Notes under the pieces: generated by a model | What the model saw: only the letters and a program-made list of their open reading frames with translations | What the model was told of the DNA's origin: nothing | Database searches by the model: none | Translations under genes and position numbers: made by a program | Part shown: positions 52,134 to 60,039 of the stretch, piece after piece | Numbering within the stretch: position 1 is the first letter of the stretch | Layout: every line of letters starts with the position of its first letter | NCBI GenBank assembly: GCA_900547455.1 | Contig: URGV01000009.1 | Span: 3,203 to 67,202 of the forward strand | Length of the DNA stretch: 64,000 nucleotides | Direction of reading: 5' to 3' | Origin: an uncultured Oscillospiraceae bacterium | Lineage (GTDB): Bacteria > Bacillota > Clostridia > Oscillospirales > Ruminococcaceae

Positions 52134-52992
52134 ATGATGGAATATGTAACACTCAACAACGGCGTCAAGATGCCAAAACTTGGCTACGGCGTCTACCAGG
52201 TCAGCAGCGAGGAATGTGAGCGCTGCGTGCTGGACGCCATCTCGGTAGGCTACCGCGCCATCGATACCGCCCAGTCCTACGGCAACGAGGAGGCGGTGGG
52301 CTCCGCCATCCAGAAGTGCGGCGTGCCGAGAGATGAACTGTTCCTGACCACCAAGGTTTGGATCTCCAACGCCGGATATGAGAAGGCAAAGGCCTCCATC
52401 GACCGTTCGCTGCAGAAGCTGCACACCGACTACATCGATCTGCTGCTGATTCACCAGCCGTTCAGCGACTATTACGGCACCTACCGCGCCATGGAGGAGG
52501 CTTACCGGGCTGGCAAGCTGCGCGCCATCGGCGTCAGCAACTTTTATCCCGACCGCCTGATCGACCTGTGCCAGTTCGCCGAAATCACCCCGGCGGTCAA
52601 CCAGGTGGAGACCCACGTCTTCCATCAGCAGCAGGCCGCGCACCAGTACATGAAAAAGTACGGCGTGCAGCACGAGTCCTGGGGGCCCCTTCGCCGAGGG
52701 ACGCAACGACTTTTTCACCAATCCCGTTCTGAACGAAATCGGCCAGAAGTACAACAAGTCCGCCGCGCAGACTGCCCTGCGCTTTCTGCTGCAGAGCGAC
52801 GTGGTGGTCATCCCCAAATCCACCCACAAGGAGCGGATGGAGCAAAACCTTGACGTCTTTGATTTCACGCTGACCGAGCAGGAGATGCAGACCATCCGCC
52901 AGCTGGATGAAGGCAAGAGCCTGTTCTTCTCCCACTATAACCCGAGTACCGTGGAGATGATCATCAACATGGGCAAGACCCGCAAAGTCTAA
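52134..52992 (+). pseudogene. Aldo/keto reductase with a one-base frameshift
   Basis: ATG at 52134 with GGGAGG 8 bp upstream. The N-terminal part has LGYGVYQV, GYRAIDTAQSYGNEEAVG (catalytic Asp and Tyr), and IDLLLIHQPFSDYYGTYRAMEE with IGVSNFYPDRL. Around 52681-52689 (five G then four C) one extra base breaks the frame after HESWGP; in the +1 frame the protein resumes FAEGRNDFF and ends at 52992 with VVVIPKSTHKERMEQN and the usual C-terminus. Intact, it would be about 285 residues and NADPH-dependent. Whether the lesion is real or a sequencing slip in a homopolymer run cannot be told here. Confidence 0.8.
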
Positions 52993-53050
52993 AAACCTCT
53001 GCGGCAATACCGACAACCGCCGCCTTTTTTAACGAAAGGAGTTTCAAGTC

Positions 53051-53920
53051 ATGATTCGTCTCAAGAAAAACGTCCTGGCCATCCTGCTGGCCGCCGCGCT
53101 GGCCCTTTCCTGTGCCGCCTGCGGCAGCAGCAACGATACGCAGTCCACCGCTTCCGGCAGCACCGGCACCACAGCGTCTGCGGAAAGCGCCAGCCAGGAG
53201 GAAGAAACTGCCACCTCCACCGACGCCAGCAAGGAGACCGACACCCCCGCCGAGTCCAGCGAAGAAGCTGACGCCTCCACCGAGTCCGCCGCGGAAACCG
53301 GCAGTGAGCCTTCCGAGGAAGCGCCCACCAGCACAGAAGAAAGCGCCGATGAGACTGCTTCCAGTGAGCAGAGCAGCGGCTCCAACATCCTGATCGCCTA
53401 CTTTACTGCGGTGGAAAACAGCGGCGTGGACGCGGTCGCCTCGGCCAGCTACAGCACCGTCAACGGTGAAGCGGTCGGCCGCCTGCGCGCCATCGCGGAC
53501 ATGATTCAGCAAAACACCGGCGGCGACCTGTTCTCCATCCGAACCTCGGTGGTCTATCCGACCGACGGCGGTGAGCTGATCGACTACGCCGCGCAGGAGC
53601 AGGACGAAAACGCCCGCCCCGAGCTGACCTCTCACATCGAGAACCTGGACCAGTACGACACCATCTTTGTCGGCTACCCGAACTGGTGGGCCGACCTGCC
53701 GATGGCGGTGTACAGCTTCTTTGACGAGTATGACTTCTCCGGCAAGACCATCATCCCCTTCAACGTCCACAACGGCAGCCGCTTCTCCCGCACCATCGAG
53801 ACGATCCAGGAGCTGGAGCCAAACGCCACCGTCATCGAGGACGGCTTTACCATCAGCGAACAGAACGTCCCGAAAGCTGCTGACGACGTCGCCTCCTGGC
53901 TGCAGGAAATCGGCTACTAA
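53051..53920 (+). CDS. Flavodoxin-domain lipoprotein
   Basis: 289 residues. Signal peptide with lipobox SCAAC near 20-25, then a Ser/Thr/Glu-rich stalk to about 110, then a flavodoxin fold beginning ILIAYFTAVENSG, with the loop YDTIFVGYPNWWADLPMAVYSFFDEYDFSGKTIIPF typical of flavodoxin_4 proteins. It should bind FMN on the outer face. The first strand has AYFTAVEN in place of the usual phosphate-loop SxTGNT. Neighbours: a broken aldo/keto reductase and a DUF4405 membrane protein, a common trio in clostridia. Confidence 0.88.
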   Translation: MIRLKKNVLAILLAAALALSCAACGSSNDTQSTASGSTGTTASAESASQEEETATSTDASKETDTPAESSEEADASTESAAETGSEPSEEAPTSTEESADETASSEQSSGSNILIAYFTAVENSGVDAVASASYSTVNGEAVGRLRAIADMIQQNTGGDLFSIRTSVVYPTDGGELIDYAAQEQDENARPELTSHIENLDQYDTIFVGYPNWWADLPMAVYSFFDEYDFSGKTIIPFNVHNGSRFSRTIETIQELEPNATVIEDGFTISEQNVPKAADDVASWLQEIGY

Positions 53921-53951
53921 ACCCATTTGAGAAAGACAAGGAGTCTGCAAG

Positions 53952-54632
53952 ATGAAACCAAAAGCGATTGTCAGAATCGGGATCGATATTGGGATGACCG
54001 TCCTGCTGCTGTTGCTGATGGCCTATGAGCTGATCGGCAGCGGCCCGCACGAATGGATTGGGCTGGCGATGTTCGTGCTGTTTGTCTGCCACCACCTGCT
54101 CAATCGCGGCTGGTACAAAAATCTGTTTCGCGGCAGCTATACACCGATGCGCCTATTGCAGACCATTCTGGCCGGGCTGGTGCTGCTGACAATGCTCGGT
54201 TCCATGATCAGTTCGGTGCTCATTTCCCGGGAAGTGTTCGCCTTTCTGCCCATCAGCGGCGGGCGAAGCCTTGGCCGGACGCTGCACCTTCTGTGCGCCT
54301 ACTGGGGCTTTGTGCTGCTCTCGCTGCATCTGGGCATCCATTGGCGGAGCATGATGGCCATGGCCGGGTGGCTGTGCAAGCCCTCCCCCACCCGCCGCAG
54401 GGTGCTGCAGGTGGCCGGGGCACTCGCCGCCCTGTATGGACTCTACGCCTTTTTCCACCGTTCCATCCCCACCTATCTGTTTTTGCAGTCACAGTTTGTC
54501 TTTTTCGATTTTGAGAAGCCGCTCATTTTCTTCTTCCTGGACTATCTGGCCGCAATGGGCCTGTTTGTCTGGATCGGCCACCAGCTTGCCAAAGCGATGC
54601 TGGCGCTGCAAAAGCGCTCTGCATCACAATAG
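53952..54632 (+). CDS. DUF4405 membrane protein (cytochrome b-like)
   Basis: 226 residues with about five to six hydrophobic segments. Conserved His residues fall in VLFVCHHLLNRGWYKN and GRTLHLLCAYWGFVLLSLHLGIHW, arranged as in haem-binding four-helix membrane proteins. Together with the flavodoxin lipoprotein 31 bp upstream it suggests an extracytoplasmic electron-transfer pair. No enzymatic motif is visible. Confidence 0.85.
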   Translation: MKPKAIVRIGIDIGMTVLLLLLMAYELIGSGPHEWIGLAMFVLFVCHHLLNRGWYKNLFRGSYTPMRLLQTILAGLVLLTMLGSMISSVLISREVFAFLPISGGRSLGRTLHLLCAYWGFVLLSLHLGIHWRSMMAMAGWLCKPSPTRRRVLQVAGALAALYGLYAFFHRSIPTYLFLQSQFVFFDFEKPLIFFFLDYLAAMGLFVWIGHQLAKAMLALQKRSASQ

Positions 54633-54660
54633 CCTCTCCCTTGATTTTAGATACCCATAC

Positions 54661-54697
54661 AAAAAGGATGCGCCTTTTTTAAGGCGCATCCTTTTTT
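54661..54697 (+). terminator. Bidirectional terminator after the DUF4405 gene
   Basis: A 16-bp perfect stem (54661-54676 with 54681-54696), A-rich then T-rich flanks. The following 54700-54937 shows no gene; GGGGAAAGGG occurs twice (54710s and 54762) without clear structure. Confidence 0.93.
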
Positions 54698-54937
54698 CAC
54701 AATCGAACGGGGAAAGGGTAAAAATCTCCCGTCTTTTCCTCCGCACTTTTTCACAAAGCTCTGGGGAAAGGGTGGAGAGCGTACGGTTGCCGCATAACAA
54801 AATTTTTCTATGTCCCCACCCATAATTTTCCTCCATATAGTATGGGTGCAACATTTTTGATTTCCGCTTTCTTACTGACAAGAAAGAAAATTCGCTACTA
54901 TCAGCTCTATACCGGAAACGCCATTGGGTATAAATCG

Positions 54938-54976
54938 CAAAAGAAGCAGCGGCTCCCTCACGGGATACGCTGCTTC
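54938..54976 (-). terminator. Terminator of the RimJ/RimL-like acetyltransferase gene
   Basis: GAAGCAGCG (54943-54951) pairs with CGCTGCTTC (54968-54976) and is followed by TTTT on the minus strand, right after the stop at 54978. Confidence 0.8.
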
Positions 54977-54977
54977 T

Positions 54978-55511
54978 TTATTTTAAATTTTCTTTTTGGC
55001 TTTCCATCCATTCCTCTTTCAGGATGGAATAACACAGGGTGTCCCCTTTGTCGCGCGCGTGTCTGCGCAGGGTTCCCTCGTGGGTAAAGCGGCATCTTTG
55101 CAGCACACGGACGCTTGGCTGATTGAACGCCCGCACCCAGGCTGCCACTACAGAAATATCGCGCTGCAAAAATGCGTACCGCAGCATCGCCTCGACCGCT
55201 TCGACCGCATACCCGTTTCCCCGTTCCTGCGCCGCAATAGCGTATTCCAGTTCCTTGTATTGCGGATAGCGATTCATGTCCTCCAGCGAAATCATGCCGA
55301 TTAGCTGCTGGTCCTCCCGGCGCACGATAGCCCGCGCCTCCGGGTTATCCTTCCAATGCCGCAGAATCCGTCCGCTCTCCTCCTCACTCTCATACCAATG
55401 AATCCCCGACCGCCGCAGTTCGGGATCCAGACAAAGCTGGTAAAGCGCTTGCGCATCGTGTTCGCTCCAGCGGCGAAGCATCAGGCGCTTGGTTTCAATC
55501 TCACCGGACAA
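54978..55511 (-). CDS. GNAT acetyltransferase, RimJ/RimL-like
   Basis: About 177 residues. IETKRLMLRRWSEHDAQALY is the typical N-terminus; ELEYAIAAQERGNGYAVEAVEAMLRYAF is motif A with the acetyl-CoA loop; VRAFNQPSVRVLQRCRFTHEGTLRRHA is motif B. Members acetylate protein N-termini or small amines; target unknown. I start at TTG 55511 because GAGGTGA lies 6-9 bp upstream and the N-terminus then fits the family; GTG 55562 gives 194 residues. Confidence 0.8.
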   Translation of the reverse strand: MSGEIETKRLMLRRWSEHDAQALYQLCLDPELRRSGIHWYESEEESGRILRHWKDNPEARAIVRREDQQLIGMISLEDMNRYPQYKELEYAIAAQERGNGYAVEAVEAMLRYAFLQRDISVVAAWVRAFNQPSVRVLQRCRFTHEGTLRRHARDKGDTLCYSILKEEWMESQKENLK

Positions 55512-55579
55512 TTCTCTCACCTCACAAATAGACGGTGTTTTTCCAGCTGGAATAGGAAGCACTTCTCTTCCACTGCTAG

Positions 55580-55643
55580 CGCGGGCCGAAAAGTCAAAAC
55601 AACTATCAGGCCCGATGCGCGAATCGCGTCCAGGCTCAGCCTA
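55580..55643 (-). repeat. 64-nt dispersed repeat R3
   Basis: On the minus strand: TAGGCTGAGCCTGGACGC, GATTCGCG, a variable middle, then TTTTCGGCCCGCG. Same ends as R1 and R2. Exactly 100 bp from R2. Confidence 0.65.
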
Positions 55644-55679
55644 CTCTCCCATAATAAAAGGCGGACAGCTTTTCTCGGT

Positions 55680-55744
55680 CGCGGGCCGCTTGACTTGAGT
55701 CTTTCAAAAATCCCGGAGCGCGAATTGCGTCCAGGCTCAGCCTG
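55680..55744 (-). repeat. 65-nt dispersed repeat R2
   Basis: On the minus strand: CAGGCTGAGCCTGGACGC, AATTCGCG, variable middle, GCGGCCCGCG. Tandem with R3 and adjoining the tRNA-derived cassettes. Confidence 0.65.
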
Positions 55745-55745
55745 G

Positions 55746-55905
55746 GGAGCTTGAATGGTTCAAGTCCTGTTCTCTAATCTTAAAAAAAGTCTAGAGCCCT
55801 CAAGGCTCTAGACTTTTTTGGTGCGGATAACGGAGCTTGAATGGTTCAAGTCCTGTTCCCGGTTCCTCAAAAAAAGTTCGGAGCCCTCAAGGCTCCGAAC
55901 TTTTT
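55746..55905 (-). repeat. Tandem tRNA-Leu 3'-end and terminator cassettes
   Basis: A 27-nt direct repeat (55746-55772 and 55832-55858, containing CTTGAAtggTTCAAG) alternates with two paralogous terminators, 55782-55819 and 55869-55906. The terminators share loop and flanks but have different, fully compensated stems (AGTCTAGAGCC/GGCTCTAGACT and AGTTCGGAGCC/GGCTCCGAACT). GGTGCGGATAAC, the tRNA 3' end, recurs at 55820. The first terminator ends the tRNA transcript. Confidence 0.75.
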
Positions 55906-55989
55906 TGGTGCGGATAACAGGACTTGAACCTGCACGGGAAGCCCACTAGAGCCTAAATCTAGCGCGTCTGCCAATTCCGCCATATCCGC
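55906..55989 (-). tRNA. tRNA-Leu (anticodon UAG)
   Basis: 84 nt on the minus strand with encoded CCA. Acceptor GCGGATA pairs with TATCCGC; anticodon stem CTAGA/TCTAG around TTTAGGC gives UAG; long variable arm TGGGCTTCCCG marks a class II tRNA; T arm GCAGG TTCAAGT CCTGT. Discriminator A fits leucine. Confidence 0.95.
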
Positions 55990-56074
55990 ATAGCCTATTT
56001 ATTATATCAGGAAAGCGGGGTGGCGGTCAAGTCCTTTCCGGCAATTCGTTCCATCTTCCTTCTTTCTCTCCCGC

Positions 56075-56115
56075 AAAAGGGAAGAGCCGCCCTGCCCGGA
56101 CGGCTCTTCCCTTTT
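56075..56115 (-). terminator. Terminator of the GntR-ABC transporter operon
   Basis: AAAAGGGAAGAGCCG (56075-56089) pairs with 56101-56115; 38 bp past the permease stop. Confidence 0.85.
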
Positions 56116-56152
56116 GTCTTTATGTGGATGAATATAAAAGGAGGATTCGTTA

Positions 56153-58630
56153 TTATTCGACCAGCATCCAGTACAGGACCGCATGGCCGGTGGAATCGAG
56201 CATCACGGTATACTCCATCGCTTCCAGCTGCGCGCTGGTCTTACCGGTGAACCAGTCCAGGTTGTGCTCCCGGGCGTACTCCGCTACGCTGACGCCGTTT
56301 TCTATCTCCGAAAGCACGGGCGGCATGGCGGGCGTCTCATTCTCGTCCAGCGGCCGGCCATCTGCATCCACTAGATAAGTGCCTATATAGTCCCCGGTTC
56401 CGCTCTGGACAGGCTCCTCTTCCGGTTGTGAGCGGATAAAGTCGTCGATTTCCTGCGCGGACAGCAGGTACGGAACCTGTATCCCGCTGCCCTCCAAAAT
56501 CGAGAGCAGGGTGCTGTTTTCGATATACATCCGCCGGCAGAAGTTTCCCGCCTCCTCCGACTGGATGCGCACATAAATGGGCACGCAGGAGGGCGACTCG
56601 GAATCCGGCACGCTGGCCCGGATGATCTCCTCCATCATGTCGAGGTCGGTCACATCCCAAGTGTAAGGGAGATAGTCGTTGCTGTCAAAGTCGAGATCAC
56701 GAACGTTGCGGCCAAACTCAAAGTAGCCGTCGCCCAGCGTGCGTATCAGGTTGATGTTGTTGAGGTCCTGATATTCCGGCTCGGAAATGCTGACCGCTAT
56801 CGCGCCTTCCAGCGAGAAGGCGTTCGGATGGAAGCCCAGCTCCTCTACAATGGCAAGAGTGTTCTGATAGGAGGCACGCAGCACCATCGAGCTGTCCAAA
56901 AAGCCCTCCACAGGGCTGCCGTCACCGGCAACAAAGACCCCTTCGTCCTTGTAGACCAGATTCTGAAAATCCCAATCCAAATAGCCAACCACTGGATCGA
57001 GCTGCTCGTTCTCATAGCTTTCCGGTGTCACATTCAGCAGGTCGGTTCGGATTGCTTCCAGTAGCCGCTCAAAATCTGCAGCTGGGATGTCGACGCTGTA
57101 AAGTCCCAGCTTGTCGTAGCAGGTCACCGTCTCCAGATAGTTTGCCTGATAGGTAAACGGCGGATAAATCTGCTCCACCACCTCGGGCAGGCACAGCAGC
57201 TGCCGCAGAGTATCCAGATCGGAAACAGCAAAACTGTATCTACGGGACATCTCGGAATCAAAGGGCGAGAGGGTGTAGGTAATCTCCATCGCATTGCCCC
57301 GCAGGCCCTGATAGTCCTCCCCTTCCTCAACAGCCGCCCGGTGCAGCTGCAAAACAAGGTCGATCGCCTCCGGGGAGGAAAGCTCCGCATGGATGGAGTT
57401 AAACGGGTAGGAGGTGTTCCCCCAAACCTGCTCATAATTCACCCAGGGGCTGGTAAAGCGCACCTCCACCTGCTGGATTTGGTCGGCATCCGGCACCCGG
57501 CTGACCATGCCAAAGCCGCCGGTCGCCAGAAACAGTGTGCAGCTCAGGCAGAGCGCCACCGTCGCCAGGATATACTTCCCGCTGCGCCGCAGGTTCTGAA
57601 AGCCCTTGCCGGTGATGCCCTCGACAACCAGAAAGCCAATCGGTCCACCCACCAGCGCCGCAGCGATAGAATTGAGCAGGATATTGTCGAACAGCATTGA
57701 AAAGAGGGTCATGCACAGCACAAAGGAAACCAGAAAGCCTGCCAGCACCTTCATCAGCTGGGAGAAGGCGCTCTGCCTCCCCCACTGCTGCGCCCACTCG
57801 CTCTGGAAGCGGTTGTACAGCCGCAGGGTGAGCGGGATGGCCGCCAAAGCGATCAGCAGCCAGACAAGCACCATGACAAGGTTGCCGGTCGAATAGTTCC
57901 AGGAATTATTGGGGAGCATACAGCGTCCAATCAGGCCGTAGGGGGAAAGATAAAGCCCCCAGTCCGGCAGTTCGCTGATGCCGTACAGGTTATAGCTGTA
58001 GCTGACAAAGATAAAATAGATCGCCGCCAGCGCGCCGTTGACCGCCCCCGAATAGACGATGCTCTCCACCGCGTTGGAGGTGGTCACCGCCACCATGCAG
58101 GAGAAGGTGAAAACGATGACGTGCAGTGCAGCCCAGACCAGCAGGTCGATGACACCGCTCGACACAATCTGCCCCGCCGTCAGCCTGCCGGTGTAAAAGG
58201 CCAGATGGACAACAGTACACAGCAGCCTGCTGACCAGCAGCGGAACCAGCAAGAACACAATCCCCACAAAGTAGCGGGAGAAAAAGAGCTTTTTGCGGGA
58301 CAGCGGCATCGCGTGGTAAAAGTCAACCGACAGCCGGTTGTGCAGATAGTGAAAGAGCATCGCCGCCAGCAGTACCGGGACAATCAAGGCTGAAGCGCCG
58401 TAAAACCAGGAGCTGACAAGCAGCTCGGGGGCATCGAGGTAGGAGCCCTCCACATAGTTTTTTGCCTCCAAAAAGGCCGGGCAGATGGTCACCAGAATCA
58501 GACACACCCCATATATCCCCATTGTCAGCCCGTTCTGGCGCAGGGTGGCGGCCAGCAGCCGGGCAAAGGTGCGGTCGAACAGCCGCTCTCCCTTGATGGG
58601 ATTTCTAGAAGATGACGTTGTTGTAGTCAT
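56153..58630 (-). CDS. ABC transporter permease with large extracellular domain (DUF6449-like)
   Basis: 825 residues. About eight transmembrane segments in the first 380 residues (including MGIYGVCLILVTICPAFL and GIVFLLVPLLVSRLLC, with YHAMPLSRKKLFFSRYF as the cytoplasmic coupling loop of ABC-2-type permeases), then a mostly hydrophilic region of over 400 residues to the C-terminus. It starts inside the last 26 bp of the ATPase gene, with GGAGG 9 bp upstream. YtrA-linked transporters of this kind usually export lipid- or antibiotic-like molecules or sense envelope stress; the substrate is unknown. Confidence 0.85.
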   Translation of the reverse strand: MTTTTSSSRNPIKGERLFDRTFARLLAATLRQNGLTMGIYGVCLILVTICPAFLEAKNYVEGSYLDAPELLVSSWFYGASALIVPVLLAAMLFHYLHNRLSVDFYHAMPLSRKKLFFSRYFVGIVFLLVPLLVSRLLCTVVHLAFYTGRLTAGQIVSSGVIDLLVWAALHVIVFTFSCMVAVTTSNAVESIVYSGAVNGALAAIYFIFVSYSYNLYGISELPDWGLYLSPYGLIGRCMLPNNSWNYSTGNLVMVLVWLLIALAAIPLTLRLYNRFQSEWAQQWGRQSAFSQLMKVLAGFLVSFVLCMTLFSMLFDNILLNSIAAALVGGPIGFLVVEGITGKGFQNLRRSGKYILATVALCLSCTLFLATGGFGMVSRVPDADQIQQVEVRFTSPWVNYEQVWGNTSYPFNSIHAELSSPEAIDLVLQLHRAAVEEGEDYQGLRGNAMEITYTLSPFDSEMSRRYSFAVSDLDTLRQLLCLPEVVEQIYPPFTYQANYLETVTCYDKLGLYSVDIPAADFERLLEAIRTDLLNVTPESYENEQLDPVVGYLDWDFQNLVYKDEGVFVAGDGSPVEGFLDSSMVLRASYQNTLAIVEELGFHPNAFSLEGAIAVSISEPEYQDLNNINLIRTLGDGYFEFGRNVRDLDFDSNDYLPYTWDVTDLDMMEEIIRASVPDSESPSCVPIYVRIQSEEAGNFCRRMYIENSTLLSILEGSGIQVPYLLSAQEIDDFIRSQPEEEPVQSGTGDYIGTYLVDADGRPLDENETPAMPPVLSEIENGVSVAEYAREHNLDWFTGKTSAQLEAMEYTVMLDSTGHAVLYWMLVE

Positions 58631-59507
58631 AGCCTACAGCCTCCATTTCTGTGATGAAGATTTCCTCCAGAGTCATCGGCACGCTCTCGCACAGCAGCGG
58701 CTTTAAGGTCAGCAGTTTCTGCTGCACCTCCCCGGCGCTGCCGCGCGCGACAATCTCCGCTACGCTGCCGCTGGCCTTATAGGAGAGGACATCAACAAGT
58801 GCCTGCAGCCGCTCCCTTTCCGGCAGCGGGCGGGCAATCAGCTGCACCTTGGCAAAGCCGGAGCGCAGCTCGCTCAGCTCCCGCTGGAACAGAATTTTGC
58901 CGCCGTGCAACAGACCCACCTCGTCGCACATGTCCTCCAGCTCCCGCAGGTTGTGCGAGGCGATCAGCACGGTGGTGCCGCGCTGCAGGATGTCGTCGGC
59001 AATCAGCTTGCGCACCGCCACCCGAATCACCGGATCCAGCCCGTCAAAGGCCTCGTCGAGCAGCAGGTACTTTGGCTTGCAGCTCAGCGCCAGAATAATG
59101 GCGATCTGCCGCCGCATGCCCTTGGAGCAGGCAGAGAGCTTGCGCTCCGGCGGGATGGGGAAGCGTCCCACCAGCTCCTGGTAACGCTCATCCGACCAGC
59201 TGTGGTAGAGCGCGCGGTAGATGTTGGCAAGCGAAGCAAGGCTTGCCCCCGGCATCTGATAGAGCTCGTCGGGGATAAAGAAGATTTTCTGCTTGAGCGC
59301 GGGATTTTCAAAGACCGGCTCCCCGTCTATCTCCACGCTGCCGGAGGTGGGGCGGTAGACGCCTGCCAGCAGCCGCAGCAGGGTGGACTTGCCCGCGCCG
59401 TTAGAGCCGACCAGCCCATAGATTCTGCCCTCCTCAATGGTGGTGGAAAGGCAGTCAAGGGCAGTGGTGGTATCAAACTGTTTTGTCAGATTTTCGGTTT
59501 TAATCAT
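58605..59507 (-). CDS. ABC transporter ATP-binding protein
   Basis: 300 residues. Walker A GSNGAGKST at 34-42, Walker B YLLLDEAFDGLD, and switch His in IASHNLREL. The signature is CSKGMRRQ rather than LSGGQ, as in YtrB-like proteins. Coupled to the GntR gene by an 8-bp overlap and to the permease by a 26-bp overlap. Confidence 0.93.
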   Translation of the reverse strand: MIKTENLTKQFDTTTALDCLSTTIEEGRIYGLVGSNGAGKSTLLRLLAGVYRPTSGSVEIDGEPVFENPALKQKIFFIPDELYQMPGASLASLANIYRALYHSWSDERYQELVGRFPIPPERKLSACSKGMRRQIAIILALSCKPKYLLLDEAFDGLDPVIRVAVRKLIADDILQRGTTVLIASHNLRELEDMCDEVGLLHGGKILFQRELSELRSGFAKVQLIARPLPERERLQALVDVLSYKASGSVAEIVARGSAGEVQQKLLTLKPLLCESVPMTLEEIFITEMEAVGYDYNNVIF

Positions 59508-59889
59508 GGCCGTTTCCTCCTTGAGAAGGGTTACTCAGATGCCGCTCAATCTCGGCGAGCAGTTCCGGCGGATTGACCCCGCGCTCCACCGCCCGGTCGC
59601 AGGCGGCAAACACCTCCTGCAGGGCCTCCCGCTTGGGGCCTTCCAGCCGCAGCACATCCGGCGAGACAAAGCTGCCGCGCCCCGGAACGGTGTAGATGAT
59701 GCCCTGACGCTCCAGCTCCTGATAGGCCTTGGCGACGGTGTTGGGGTTGACACCGATCTCGCGGGCCAGCGCCCGCACCGAGGGCAGCTGCTCATTCTGG
59801 TCCAGCACGCCCAGCAGCGACAGCCGCAGAATCTGCTCCTGCAGCTGCTCGTAGATCGGCGTGCGGCTTTGCAGATCTATCTTGATCAT
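59500..59889 (-). CDS. GntR family regulator, YtrA subfamily
   Basis: 129 residues. Winged-helix domain RTPIYEQLQEQILRLSLLGVL...QLPSVRALAREIGVNPNTVAKAYQELERQGIIYTVPGRGSFV (spread over about 8-75), then the short YtrA-type helical tail. It should repress its own ABC operon. Operator candidate and promoter lie just upstream. GGAGG is 8 bp before the ATG. Confidence 0.93.
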   Translation of the reverse strand: MIKIDLQSRTPIYEQLQEQILRLSLLGVLDQNEQLPSVRALAREIGVNPNTVAKAYQELERQGIIYTVPGRGSFVSPDVLRLEGPKREALQEVFAACDRAVERGVNPPELLAEIERHLSNPSQGGNGHD

Positions 59890-59918
59890 GGGTTCACCTC
59901 CGGTCGGGATTGGATTTT

Positions 59919-59950
59919 GTGTATTAACCGTATTAGTTTAAATAGTACAC
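59919..59950 (-). promoter_or_regulatory. YtrA-type operator candidate
   Basis: GTGTA (59919-59923) and TACAC (59946-59950) form an inverted repeat over 32 bp with an AT-rich middle (AGTTTAAATAGT), overlapping the expected transcription start. Confidence 0.45.
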
Positions 59951-59954
59951 TTAC

Positions 59955-59983
59955 AGCATACCAGCCTCCCTCGCTTTTGTCAA
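59955..59983 (-). promoter_or_regulatory. Promoter of the GntR-ABC operon
   Basis: TTGACA (59983-59978), 17-bp spacer, TATGCT (59960-59955). Confidence 0.75.
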
Positions 59984-60013
59984 GAGTAAAATCCAACTTT
60001 TTTTCCAGCCAAG

Positions 60014-60038
60014 AAAAAAAGAGGAGCCAAAGCTCCCC
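60014..60038 (-). terminator. Terminator of the YifB/ComM gene
   Basis: GGAGCtttgGCTCC stem with TCTTTTTTT after it on the minus strand, directly at the stop at 60040. Confidence 0.85.
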
Positions 60039-60039
60039 T

